Shown: positions 1 to 7,724, counted from the first letter of the stretch. The stretch is 64,000 bases of DNA from Sphingomonas cannabina (GCF_021391395.1 NZ_CP090059.1:3829001-3893000); one strand, 5' to 3'. A program made the numbers and translations. The notes: generated from the sequence alone by a model not told the origin.

Positions 1-1
1 G

Positions 2-610
2 GCCGCCGATCGCCGGACCGTGGCGCCGGACAGGATCGCAGCGCCAGTCTCCCCCAATATCCTTCAGGCCGGGGCCGTGATTTCCGCCGCTCTGATCACC
101 GGCATCCGGTCCGATCTGCCCGGCCAGATCACTGCCCAGGTCACGGAGAACATCTACGATAGTCCGACCGGACGTATCCTTCTTGTGCCGCAGGGCACGC
201 GTGTCATCGGCCAGTACGACAACAACGTGCAGTTCGGGCAGAGCCGAGTGCTTCTGGTCTGGAACCGGCTGATCTTCCCGAACGGCCGAAGCATCGTCCT
301 GGAACGGCAGCCTGGCGCTGATGCGGAGGGCTATGCCGGCCTGCAGGATGGCGTCGATTATCACTGGTGGGATCTCGCCAAGGCGGCCGGCCTTTCGACC
401 CTTCTAAGTGTTGGCGCCGAACTCGCCGTCGACAACGACGATCGCCTCATTCAGGCGATCCGCAACGGCGGCCAGGATACGATCAATGATGCCGGCCAGC
501 AGATCGTCCGGCGTCAACTCAACGTTGCCCCGACCCTGACGATAAGGCCGGGATTTCCGGTCCGCGTGATCGTTACCCGCGACCTTGTGCTCGAACCATA
601 CGGAGGGTGA
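2..610 (+). CDS. trbI: TrbI, conjugal transfer (T4SS) protein, C-terminal part
   Basis: TrbI is the VirB10-type component of the trb mating-pair apparatus. It spans the periplasm and links the inner-membrane ATPases to the outer-membrane pore. Only the C-terminal VirB10-like domain (about 200 residues) is present; the reading frame is open to the left edge, so the N-terminal anchor and proline-rich region lie outside. The family pattern is clear: LQAGAVISAALITGIRSDLP near the start, then VPQGTRVIGQYD, RLIFPNGRSIVLERQPGAD, and a C-terminus RRQLNVAPTLTIRPGFPVRV. The stop is followed one base later by the GTG of the DUF2274 gene, as expected for the end of a trb operon. Confidence 0.92.
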   Translation, partial: AADRRTVAPDRIAAPVSPNILQAGAVISAALITGIRSDLPGQITAQVTENIYDSPTGRILLVPQGTRVIGQYDNNVQFGQSRVLLVWNRLIFPNGRSIVLERQPGADAEGYAGLQDGVDYHWWDLAKAAGLSTLLSVGAELAVDNDDRLIQAIRNGGQDTINDAGQQIVRRQLNVAPTLTIRPGFPVRVIVTRDLVLEPYGG

Positions 611-611
611 T

Positions 612-860
612 GTGGCCAAATTGAAGCTCGGTGCACTGATCGACGACAAACCCGTGAAGGTGACGGTCGAACTTCCAGCGATGCTTCATCGCGATCTCGT
701 GGCCTACGCAGAGGTTCTTGCTCGGCAGAGCAGACGAGACATCAGCGATCCGACGAAGCTCATCGCACCGATGCTGGCGCGGTTTATCCAAACTGATCGC
801 GGTTTCGCCAAGGCTCGAAGGGATCAGGGGTCGCAAAAGACCGACCGTGCGGAGCCATAG
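612..860 (+). CDS. DUF2274 family protein (trb-associated)
   Basis: This small protein of 82 residues matches the DUF2274 family, which is regularly found directly downstream of trbI in proteobacterial integrative elements; its function is unknown. I chose the GTG at 612 because it lies one base after the trbI stop, follows the GGAGGG at 602-607, and gives the usual N-terminus MAKLKLGALIDDKPVKVTVE. The middle (LHRDLVAYAEVLARQ) looks helical and the C-terminus is charged. The last 37 bases overlap the convergent LysR gene. Position suggests an accessory role in conjugation, but nothing in the sequence proves it. Confidence 0.85.
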   Translation: MAKLKLGALIDDKPVKVTVELPAMLHRDLVAYAEVLARQSRRDISDPTKLIAPMLARFIQTDRGFAKARRDQGSQKTDRAEP

Positions 861-1798
861 TCGCGGCTTTGGGTGTCTATGATCGTCTCGCTCTGCGGCG
901 ATCCGAATCTGCTGGTTGCGAGCAGTTGCGCTATCTGCAGAAAGCTGAGGCAGGCTGGATTGTCATTCGTTGCAGACCAGACGACGCTGAACGGCACGAT
1001 GTCGGCCGGAGCCGTCAGGGGTCGCAGCACCAGACCAGGAACGTTGACCGCCGTCCACGCAGCGGAAACCAGAGTGATGCCCTGACCAAGACTGACGAGG
1101 TTCATAAGCGTGTCTTGCAGCGCCAGCTTGTCTTCAATGTTGGGGTAGGTGCTGTAATCGGCCGCACGGCGGACAATATAGTCATGCACCTCCGGACCGG
1201 GCTCGCTTCGGCTGACGATGAAGTGCGCCCCCTTGAGGTCGGGCCAGTCGAGTTGGGGCCTTCCGGCAAGCGGATGGCCCGCCCACAGCGCTACGTGGAC
1301 GCGCTCGCGCCAGAGCTCGCGCGTCTCGCATCCGGGAATTGGATCTGACCCAGTGATGATCGCGGCGTCCAGTCGCTGAACGCGGATGGCCGCGATGTGC
1401 TCGCGCCGACCGCCGTCGCGCAGATCGATCCTCACTCGCGGATGCTGCTCGGTATAGGCTTCGATCAGTTGGCGCAGGCATCCCCCGGCAAGCGACGTCA
1501 GGATGCCGATGCGCACCAGGCCCGTTTCAGCGCGGCGCATCGCACGAGCCGAGCGCCGTGCCGCCTCAAATTGCTCAAGCGCCGGTGCGACCTCAGCCAA
1601 GAACTGCTGTCCCGCCGGGGTTAGCCGCACACCGCTGCGGGTCCGCTCGAACAGCGACACACCGAGATGGTCTTCTAGCTGCTTTAGCGCGCGGCTGACG
1701 CTCGACTGGTCAACATCGCACAGTTCCGCGGCGCGCCTGAAGCTGCCTGCTTGGGCGGCAACGGTGAGATAGTGAAGTTGCCGAAGAGCATTCCTCAC
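824..1798 (-). CDS. LysR-family transcriptional regulator
   Basis: A LysR-type regulator has an N-terminal winged helix-turn-helix and a C-terminal effector-binding domain of the periplasmic-binding fold. The first 60 residues carry the typical pattern (LRQLHYLTVAAQAGSFRRAA, then SSVSRALKQLEDHLGVSLFE and RLTPAGQQF). The effector domain begins at GLVRIGILTSLAGG. A GTG at 1798 gives a standard 324-residue protein; an upstream ATG at 1888 in the same frame would add 30 residues without family resemblance, so I prefer 1798. It converges on the DUF2274 gene and overlaps its end by 37 bases. Regulators at this position are common next to trbI in related islands, so it may control the element, but its ligand cannot be told from the sequence. 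Confidence 0.88.
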   Translation of the reverse strand: MRNALRQLHYLTVAAQAGSFRRAAELCDVDQSSVSRALKQLEDHLGVSLFERTRSGVRLTPAGQQFLAEVAPALEQFEAARRSARAMRRAETGLVRIGILTSLAGGCLRQLIEAYTEQHPRVRIDLRDGGRREHIAAIRVQRLDAAIITGSDPIPGCETRELWRERVHVALWAGHPLAGRPQLDWPDLKGAHFIVSRSEPGPEVHDYIVRRAADYSTYPNIEDKLALQDTLMNLVSLGQGITLVSAAWTAVNVPGLVLRPLTAPADIVPFSVVWSATNDNPACLSFLQIAQLLATSRFGSPQSETIIDTQSRDYGSARSVFCDP

Positions 1799-2262
1799 GA
1801 CACCGCCCCGCACAGGAACGCCGCAACTTTCTCGCTCAACTCTGGCGCAATCGCTTTTCGGAAGTGCGAAGCGATTTCGGCCTCCCACACCTCGCGTCGG
1901 TTCCTACATCGTGGCGGAGCGTGAGCAGGAGAACGGCCGCCGTTATTGTCGGGAGCCGCGCCAAAACGAAAAGAAGCGTCACGAGGGGGCCCGTGCAGCC
2001 GGCATGGAGCGCGGTGAGCAGCATGTCGTTGGTGGCGCTGGCTCGAACCATAAGGCCGTGCGGGCATGAGCTCAGGCCCACCGCGATCTCGGGGGCTCCA
2101 GGCGGCGACCTGACGCCCTTTGCCGAAAGCGGCGTCCCCAAGGCTGTGGGTTGTTAGCGCGGCATCAAACTGACCTGCCGACGACCCTCGTATGTCCCCA
2201 AACTTTCCTCCGAAGCTCTCTTCCACTCCCTTACGCTCCGCTATATAACCCACAAATACCAC
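1799..2262. other. Intergenic stretch without a convincing gene
   Basis: About 460 bases separate the LysR start from the promoter of the cargo operon. One minus-strand reading (1836-2141) ends in a hydrophobic segment (PLVTLLFVLARLPTITAAVL) preceded by HAG and followed by a basic tail. It faintly resembles the last helix of a CPBP-type membrane protease and might be a decayed remnant. It overlaps the 5' end of the longer possible LysR frame and has no clear start or ribosome-binding site, so I do not call it a gene. Nothing else recognisable was seen. Confidence 0.4.
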
Positions 2263-2305
2263 TTGAGCCGGTATGGTTACATGTATAGGGAATTTTGGGG
2301 AATTT
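2263..2305 (+). promoter_or_regulatory. Possible promoter/operator of the cargo operon
   Basis: An AT-rich patch stands out just before the HTH gene. It contains TTGAGC at 2263-2268 and TATAGG at 2284-2289, a -35/-10 like pair with a short 15-base spacer. Overlapping the -10 is a tandem repeat of GGGAATTT-like sequence (near 2288 and 2297). The direct repeats could be the site of the HTH protein encoded next. This is inference from sequence pattern only. Confidence 0.3.
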
Positions 2306-2331
2306 AAAGGTCTCCCCGGGGGTCATGAAAA

Positions 2332-2754
2332 GTGTCGGAAGAGTTCTATACGGTCGACTACGCGGCGGAGCAGTTGAAGCTGCACCCGAAGACCGTGCTC
2401 AAGTTCATTCGTCAGGGTCAGTTGCGCGCCACGAAGGTCGGTCGCCAGTACCGCATCTTGCGCTCCGACCTTGCCGCCTTGGCTGGTGACCACCGTCCTG
2501 CTCGGGGCATGTCGCGCGAGGTTCGATCGACCACGATCGTCGACATCTCCAACGCGGATGCCGAATTCGCGAGAAGGATGGCGGCGCTTCTGACCGGCGC
2601 CCGCAAGGCCGGCGGCCGGTCGACCGAACCCGTGAGCGTAGACGTCACCCACGATCCCGCAAACAATCAGGTCAAGATAATCGTCGTCGCCCGGCCATCG
2701 GATGCGGCCGAGATCCTGCAGCTTGCGGAAGTCCTGCTAGAGGGGCGGACATGA
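2332..2754 (+). CDS. Excisionase/MerR-type helix-turn-helix protein, first gene of cargo operon
   Basis: This is a 140-residue protein starting with GTG. Residues 5-55 form an excisionase-type (HTH_17, MerR-like) DNA-binding domain: YTVDYAAEQLKLHPKTVLKF followed by IRQGQLRATKVGRQYRILRS. The remaining 85 residues are a separate alpha/beta domain I do not recognise (VSVDVTHDPANNQVKIIVVA near the end). Its stop overlaps the next gene's ATG (ATGA at 2751-2754), so the two are translationally coupled. The likely role is autogenous control of the operon rather than excision, because the active-looking integrase lies far downstream with its own AlpA-like partner. The target site is not known. Confidence 0.85.
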   Translation: MSEEFYTVDYAAEQLKLHPKTVLKFIRQGQLRATKVGRQYRILRSDLAALAGDHRPARGMSREVRSTTIVDISNADAEFARRMAALLTGARKAGGRSTEPVSVDVTHDPANNQVKIIVVARPSDAAEILQLAEVLLEGRT

Positions 2755-3617
2755 CCTCCGCCTTCCGGACGACAGATGGCGCGAGAGCAGTTCGCAACCG
2801 CTATGAGCAGCTTCTGCAGCAATGGCCGTCGCCGACCCGCCGCCATCTCGTGCCGACCTCGGCAGGCGAGACCTTCGTGATTGAAAGCGGCCCGGTCGAT
2901 GCGCCGGCCGTGGTCCTATTACACGGCACCGCCTCGAACTCCGCCATGTGGCTGGGCGACGTCGCCGGGTGGACCCAGCGCTTCCGCGTCTTTGCTGTCG
3001 ACATCATCGGCGATGCGGGTCTCAGCGCGTTCAACCGCCCCCCGCTCGACACAGACGCGCATGCCCGATGGCTTGATGACGTGCTCGCCGGTCTCTCGCT
3101 CCAACGCGCGTCGCTTGTCGGCATCTCCCTGGGCGGTTGGCTCTCGCTCGATTATGCGACGCGTCGTCCTGAGCGCGTGCAAAAGCTCGTCGTCATCAAC
3201 CCCGGCGGCGTCGGGCAGCCTCGGAACGTGCTGATCTGGGCGCTCCCGCTCTTGATGCTTGGCCGGTGGGGCCGCCGCAAGATGATGGAACGGATAGCCG
3301 GCGCCCCGAGCGGTTCGCCGTCTCCTGACCAAGCGGAAGCGGCTACCTTCTTCGAGCTAATTTTCCGCCACTTCCGGCCCCGTACCGCGATGCTTCCCCG
3401 TTTCGAAGATGCTGCGCTCGACCGGCTGTCGATGCCGGTCCTGGCGATCATCGGAGGTAAAGACGTCTTCATCGATGCGCCCGGCACCCGCACGCGTCTC
3501 GAGGCGCACGTTCATGACCTGACGGTGTCGTTCCTTCCTGACGCCCACCACTTCGTACCCGATCAGGCTCCGAAGATCGAAGCCTTCCTGGCGGCGCAGC
3601 CGGCAGCGTCGGTGTAG
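2751..3617 (+). CDS. Alpha/beta-fold hydrolase
   Basis: A 288-residue cytoplasmic alpha/beta hydrolase with all landmarks. The oxyanion motif is HGTASNSAMW (His58-Gly59), the nucleophile elbow GISLGG has Ser126, the probable acid is Asp238 in GGKDVFID, and the base is His266 or His267 in DAHHFVP. There is no signal peptide. A cap segment of about 60 residues (150-215) lies between nucleophile and acid. The family includes esterases, lipases, C-C hydrolases and haloperoxidases, and the substrate cannot be assigned. The gene starts inside the stop of the HTH gene and is followed after 11 bases by the EF-Ts fusion gene. Confidence 0.9.
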   Translation: MTSAFRTTDGARAVRNRYEQLLQQWPSPTRRHLVPTSAGETFVIESGPVDAPAVVLLHGTASNSAMWLGDVAGWTQRFRVFAVDIIGDAGLSAFNRPPLDTDAHARWLDDVLAGLSLQRASLVGISLGGWLSLDYATRRPERVQKLVVINPGGVGQPRNVLIWALPLLMLGRWGRRKMMERIAGAPSGSPSPDQAEAATFFELIFRHFRPRTAMLPRFEDAALDRLSMPVLAIIGGKDVFIDAPGTRTRLEAHVHDLTVSFLPDAHHFVPDQAPKIEAFLAAQPAASV

Positions 3618-3628
3618 GCGCGCCCCCT

Positions 3629-4918
3629 ATGAACAAGATCGATATCAACCTCGTTAAAGCCCTGAGGAAGCGCACCGCAGCCGGAGTGCTGAGTTGCAGG
3701 AACGCGTTGATTGATACCGGTGGTGACCTCGATGCGGCAGTGAAGCTTCTCCATGAACGGCACCTTTTTCCCGCCGCGATTGAGCGACGACCTGCTGCCG
3801 AGGGGCTGCTCGCCTTCCTCGTGAACGCCCGGCGCGGAGTCATCGTTGAGCTTGCCGCCGAGACGGACTTCGTCGCCCGCAATCCTCTGTTTCAAGAAGC
3901 AGCGCAGGCCATCGCGAGGACAACCCTCACTGCGGGAGGCGAGTTGGCCGAGACGCTCGTGGCGCCATCGCCGGATGGCCAGGGGAACGTAGCGGACTAT
4001 GTGCGTCGATTGGCGACGACGTTCGGCGAGAACGTTCATCTGCGGCGAGCGGGCGCTCTCAGCACCGACAAAGGTGTGATCGGCGCGTACGCGCACCATG
4101 CTCCAGCGCCGGGGCTTGGCAGGATGGTCGCGCTCGTGGCGATCAGCGGAGCGGCTGGCCCAACTGCCGGTTCAGTGGCGAGAAAAGTTGCCATGCACAT
4201 TGTTGGCGCAGCACCATTGTGGTCGAGCGTCGAAACTGTTCCGCCATCGATCCGCGAACAGAAGCGGTTGAGCATCGATAAAGGCCACGATCATACGCCA
4301 GACGCGCGAGAAATTGATATCGAAGCAAGACTGGAGCGGTTCTACGATCAGACCGTCCTTCCTCGACAACGCTTCCTGCTCGACCCCTCGATGACTGTCG
4401 CCGAGTATCTGGTTACCGAGGTCGGTCCGGAGGCTCTCGTAGAGGGCTTCGTCTGTTTTCGCGTCGGAGAAGACGCGGCGCACGACGCGCGTGTCGCCGA
4501 AGCTGCGGAATTTGAATGGACCTTCGGTAATGATTGGTCTGACGAACGCCCCTCGAAACTGACCGCTGTCGGCGACGAGCGGGTCTTTGTGATCTCGCCT
4601 AGTGGTCCGAAACTGCGAGACGATCGTGACGCCGTCGACCTTATCAATGCGGCATGGTCAGCCGGTGCGACCATCATCGCCCTGCCTGTAGCGCGGCTGT
4701 CGAGCGACTTCCTGCCTCTCAGCACAAGGAAAGCCGGGGCGATCCTGCAGAAATTCTCCAATTTCCGCACCAGGGTCGCGATAATGGGCGATCTATCCGT
4801 CGAAATGGAGGGAAGTCACGCCCTGCGTGACTTTGTCTACGAGTCGAACAATCGGGGTGACATCATCTTCGTCAATGATCTTGACGCACTCGGGCAAATT
4901 CTTCTGACAAGCAGATAG
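3629..4918 (+). CDS. EF-Ts paralogue fused to a C-terminal DUF4180 domain
   Basis: Residues 1 to about 282 are a full-length elongation factor Ts: N-terminal UBA-like helix bundle (VKALRKRTAAGVLSCRNAL), the AETDFVARN motif with Thr79-Asp80-Phe81, and the C-terminal FLLDPSMTVAEYL segment near 249-261. EF-Ts is the nucleotide-exchange factor of EF-Tu, and Asp80/Phe81 are the residues E. coli EF-Ts inserts near the Mg site. Residues about 308-429 match DUF4180 (ALPVARLSSDF, AGAILQKFSNFR, ALRDFVYESN, IIFVNDLDALGQIL), a family of unknown function. The N-terminal motif is altered from the usual TGAGMMDCKKAL. The gene is cargo on a mobile element, not the housekeeping tsf, which would sit next to rpsB. 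No stop or frameshift separates the two parts. Its role is unknown; modulating EF-Tu under stress is an inference. Confidence 0.88.
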   Translation: MNKIDINLVKALRKRTAAGVLSCRNALIDTGGDLDAAVKLLHERHLFPAAIERRPAAEGLLAFLVNARRGVIVELAAETDFVARNPLFQEAAQAIARTTLTAGGELAETLVAPSPDGQGNVADYVRRLATTFGENVHLRRAGALSTDKGVIGAYAHHAPAPGLGRMVALVAISGAAGPTAGSVARKVAMHIVGAAPLWSSVETVPPSIREQKRLSIDKGHDHTPDAREIDIEARLERFYDQTVLPRQRFLLDPSMTVAEYLVTEVGPEALVEGFVCFRVGEDAAHDARVAEAAEFEWTFGNDWSDERPSKLTAVGDERVFVISPSGPKLRDDRDAVDLINAAWSAGATIIALPVARLSSDFLPLSTRKAGAILQKFSNFRTRVAIMGDLSVEMEGSHALRDFVYESNNRGDIIFVNDLDALGQILLTSR

Positions 4919-4957
4919 ACAAAGATGACATCAGCAATTTAGCAGGACAAGTTGCGA

Positions 4958-6406
4958 ATGGCCTCAATCGTTTCGAACGGCGCTAGCCAGTTTCCATCAT
5001 TAGATATGGAGACATGCCGCCTCGACCGTCGCCAGTTGCTCGCGGCGTTGCCCCTTCTGATTGCATTTCCCACGGGCGTTAATGCGACGCAGCAAGCTGG
5101 TGTCGATGGCGCAGCGTTCGAGGCGCTCGGGCAATATTGCGGTGTCTATCGATTGTCTAACTCTCGCGCGATCGGGATAAACCGGTTTATCACCGATGGC
5201 GGTCGCGGTGTTCTCTTCTTTGCCGACTATTCGACCAGTCTGGTGCGTCCGCTTTTTCAGGTTGATGTTGATCGGTTTGCTATGGGGCCTCCCGGCGGAG
5301 GCGAGACGCCGGTTCTACTGGCACTTAATTTCAAAAGAGATTCCCAGGGCTCGGTTTGTTCGGTGATCAGGAAGGGCCCGGCTGGCATTCAGGACGAGGC
5401 GCGGCGAAGCGCAGGGTCCGATGAGGAAGTGCGCTTCACCCAGGGCGGAGCTTCGCTTGCGGGCACGCTTGCGTTGCCGTCCGGAACCGGACCGCACCCC
5501 GCGATTATACTGCTGCATGGATCGGGTCCGCTTACACGTCATTCGTTCGGACCATATCCACGCTTCTTCGCCAGTCTCGGCTTCGCCGTTCTCACCTATG
5601 ACAAGCGGGGCACAGGTGCATCGAACGGTCGGCGGCTCGATGCATCGACTGGCGCGCCGGAGACCCTCTCGCCATCCTATTATCCAGACGATCTGCTGGC
5701 TGATGCACGCGCGGCTCATCGGTATCTGAGCGGCAGGCCTGAGATTGATCGCGGGCGCATCGGCTTTTGGGGATCGAGCGAGGGCGGCATGCTCGCAACG
5801 CAAGCAGCGGCCGCCGAACCAAGCACCGCCTTCGCCATCAATTCCTCAGGATTCATGGGCCCACTTTGGGAAACATTATACTATCAGGGTGGCGCGCTCA
5901 TGCGCTCGCGCGGCGCGAGCGAAGCGGACATTGCCGAAGCTGATACGTTCAACAGCTTCTGGATGAATGTGGCCCGCACTGGCCACGGTTATGACGAGTT
6001 CATACGGCGCCGCGCTGAACTGCTACGCGCGGGCAAAGCCAGTTCGCTCTATTATGTTAGCGATGAGTATCGCTCGCTTGCTCAGATGCGCTGGTCGTGG
6101 CGGCACATTCTGGCCTTTGACTCGACAAAGGCGCTTCGAATGGTCCGATGCCCCGTGCTTGGCATCTTCGGGGAAGCTGACGTCCTGACTGATGCGAAAC
6201 AAGCTTCAGCCGCGATGCGCAGGGCGTTGACCGCCGGCGGTGACAAGCAACTGACGACACGGATCATTCCCAACGCAACCCACTCGCTTATGGCGACCAA
6301 CCGGGAAGGCATGGCGCCAGGCGTGTTTGATCTGCTGACACGCTGGTTGGAAGAGAATGCCAGAAGCGCGCCCCAGATACTGACGAATTCTCAGTCCGAT
6401 CGTTGA
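4958..6406 (+). CDS. Secreted alpha/beta hydrolase (serine hydrolase/acyl-peptidase type)
   Basis: A hydrolase of about 480 residues with an N-terminal export signal (LDRRQLLAALPLLIAFPTGV; twin Arg but no full Tat consensus). A unique region of about 150 residues comes first, then the catalytic domain begins near GGASLAGTLALPSG. It carries the HGSG oxyanion motif, the nucleophile elbow GSSEGG (Ser274), an acid in GIFGEADVLT, and His in IPNATHSLM. This arrangement is seen in BAAT/YfhR-like and S9-type esterase-peptidases. I chose ATG 4958 because AGGAC lies 9 bases upstream; a TTG at 4952 and an ATG at 5006 are alternatives. It follows the EF-Ts fusion by 39 bases on the same strand. The substrate is unknown. 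Confidence 0.87.
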   Translation: MASIVSNGASQFPSLDMETCRLDRRQLLAALPLLIAFPTGVNATQQAGVDGAAFEALGQYCGVYRLSNSRAIGINRFITDGGRGVLFFADYSTSLVRPLFQVDVDRFAMGPPGGGETPVLLALNFKRDSQGSVCSVIRKGPAGIQDEARRSAGSDEEVRFTQGGASLAGTLALPSGTGPHPAIILLHGSGPLTRHSFGPYPRFFASLGFAVLTYDKRGTGASNGRRLDASTGAPETLSPSYYPDDLLADARAAHRYLSGRPEIDRGRIGFWGSSEGGMLATQAAAAEPSTAFAINSSGFMGPLWETLYYQGGALMRSRGASEADIAEADTFNSFWMNVARTGHGYDEFIRRRAELLRAGKASSLYYVSDEYRSLAQMRWSWRHILAFDSTKALRMVRCPVLGIFGEADVLTDAKQASAAMRRALTAGGDKQLTTRIIPNATHSLMATNREGMAPGVFDLLTRWLEENARSAPQILTNSQSDR

Positions 6407-6414
6407 GGTGCCCA

Positions 6415-7116
6415 GTGCGATCCCAATCAGAGATATCCCGATTGAGCCACACGTCAGTGACGGCCTATGCACGCGCTACGGGCTTGTTCCTGATAGTGAC
6501 GATCATCGCGGGGTGGTTCGGGGAAATGCACGTTCCTTCGATCATGATCACCGGCGACACTGCCACTACGGCCGATCAACTCCGATCCAACGAGAGACTC
6601 TTCAGGCTAGGTTTCGCGGCCTACCTGCTTGAAGCATTCAGCGATGTGGTCCTGGCCTGGCTGTTCTACGTCCTTCTCAAGCCGGTCAACCGCGAGTTGG
6701 CGTTGCTTTCGGCGTTCTTCGGTCTGGTTTCGATGACCCTCTTCGCCGTGACAAAGATGTTCTATGTCTCAGCACCGATGTTCCTGGCGGGCAATGCCCC
6801 GGCAGCTTTCCAGCCCAACCAGCTGGAGGCGTTAGCGAGCCTGTTCCTGTCGCTGTATGCGAGCTTGAACGGCTTTTTCATGCTCTTCTATGGAGCCGCC
6901 TGGATCATCCGCGGCTGGCTAACCTTCAAATCAAGGTATTTGCCGCGATTTCTGGGTGTGATCATGGTCGTCGCTGGCCTCGGCTTCGTGACGAAGAACA
7001 TCACGCTCGTGCTCGTTCCGGAATATTCATCTGAACTGCTAATCGCGCCGATGCTCCTTAATGGGCTAACGCTCACAATCTGGATTTTAATTAAAGGCGT
7101 TGATCGCGCAAACTGA
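6415..7116 (+). CDS. DUF4386 family membrane protein, last gene of cargo operon
   Basis: An integral membrane protein of about 233 residues matching the DUF4386 family, whose function is unknown. Hydrophobic helices are visible around ATGLFLIVTIIAGWFG, AYLLEAFSDVVLAWLFYVLL, LALLSAFFGLVSMTLFAV, LFLSLYASLNGFFMLFYGAA, FLGVIMVVAGLGFV and LLIAPMLLNGLTLTIWILI, suggesting six membrane segments. I prefer the GTG at 6415, which has GAGG at 6405-6408 overlapping the previous stop; a TTG at 6403 in the same frame overlaps that stop codon. Overlap with the hydrolase gene supports co-transcription of 2332-7116. Homologues are often small-molecule stress or cargo genes in diverse bacteria. Confidence 0.85.
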   Translation: MRSQSEISRLSHTSVTAYARATGLFLIVTIIAGWFGEMHVPSIMITGDTATTADQLRSNERLFRLGFAAYLLEAFSDVVLAWLFYVLLKPVNRELALLSAFFGLVSMTLFAVTKMFYVSAPMFLAGNAPAAFQPNQLEALASLFLSLYASLNGFFMLFYGAAWIIRGWLTFKSRYLPRFLGVIMVVAGLGFVTKNITLVLVPEYSSELLIAPMLLNGLTLTIWILIKGVDRAN

Positions 7117-7420
7117 GACATCGCGATATCACGGCGCCAATCGGAGACTGAATGACGTTTCTTTCTCTGCCACTCCACGCGCCGAATTTGCTTCAACACG
7201 TTCAAGATATCCGCATTTGCAAAATGTCGGCTCAGAAGCGGTCGTTCTAGACGCGCGGTGGCCACAGTAGCCACCAGAGGCACCGCGTTGCCTGGCGCAC
7301 CCTCCACGCTATATCCTTTTCATGGTGAGATGGTCCAAGCTGAAGCGGGCGACTGACATCCTCCTGAAAGCCGATTGTCCCGCTGCTCGGGAACAAGACA
7401 GCGAGGCCGACCGGTCCATG
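7117..7420. other. Non-coding stretch after the cargo operon
   Basis: No gene is supported here. A short perfect hairpin (GGTGGC at 7257-7262 pairing with GCCACC at 7270-7275, seven-base loop) could help end transcription but lacks a T run. The right part merges into the degraded integrase sequence. Confidence 0.4.
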
Positions 7421-7573
7421 TGGCGCCTCGTTCGGGAAGCAGCCGACTTGGCGCCGACACTTTGTATCCATGACCCTCGGCATAGCCTTGCCAGCCCTGC
7501 GGTCATGTCCTGCGAAACAACCGTCTTCACCTTCGGCCTACTCGGCCATGAGGCGCGTCACGGCCTTGATTAG
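7421..7573 (+). pseudogene. Decayed C-terminal fragment of a tyrosine integrase
   Basis: The translation from 7421 reads WRLVREAADLAPTLC, then IHDPRHSLASPAVM, then TFGLLGHEARHGLD and a stop. This follows the box II region of phage-type tyrosine recombinases (consensus HDLRHSFAS, then GRLLGH, then the tyrosine segment). His and Arg of HxxR and the LLGH histidine remain, but the catalytic tyrosine segment (RYAHL) is lost, the Leu in HDLRH is Pro, and the upstream part of the gene is missing. It ends 98 bases from the tRNA-Leu remnant, which fits an old tRNA-targeting island. It differs from the intact P4-type integrase at 8191-9447. Confidence 0.62.
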
Positions 7574-7671
7574 CCCGTCGCCGAAGGGCACTTAGTCGGA
7601 GGCTTCGCCACCGGCGAGATGAAGCCAAGAGGGGCCGTGAGGACCACCGCTATTTCAACGCCTAAGGGAGA

Positions 7672-7724
7672 TGGTGCGGGTGGTCGGTATCGAACCAACA
7701 CTCCTTTCGGAACCGGATTTTGAA
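7672..7724 (-). pseudogene. 3' half of a tRNA-Leu(CAA), probable attachment-site remnant
   Basis: Read on the minus strand this gives, in order: an anticodon loop with CAA followed by the 3' stem strand TCCGG, a long variable region (TTCCGAAAGGAGT), a good T arm (GTTGG-TTCGATA-CCGAC), the acceptor strand CACCCGC, discriminator A and encoded CCA. The 5' half expected beyond the anticodon loop (7725 upward) does not pair and has no acceptor partner GCGGGTG. Identity that stops at the anticodon loop is typical of attachment sites used by tyrosine integrases. Translating this DNA on the plus strand gives a spurious peptide beginning VRVVGIEPTLL, a known annotation trap. Confidence 0.75.

Noticed and set aside
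1799..1888. N-terminal extension of the trb-side LysR regulator
   Set aside because: The extra 30 residues have no LysR resemblance. GTG 1798 gives a standard-length protein starting at the HTH.
1836..2141. Minus-strand frame with a hydrophobic C-terminus, possible CPBP-protease remnant
   Set aside because: Only one weak helix pattern, no start signal, and overlap with the LysR 5' region. Too little to annotate.
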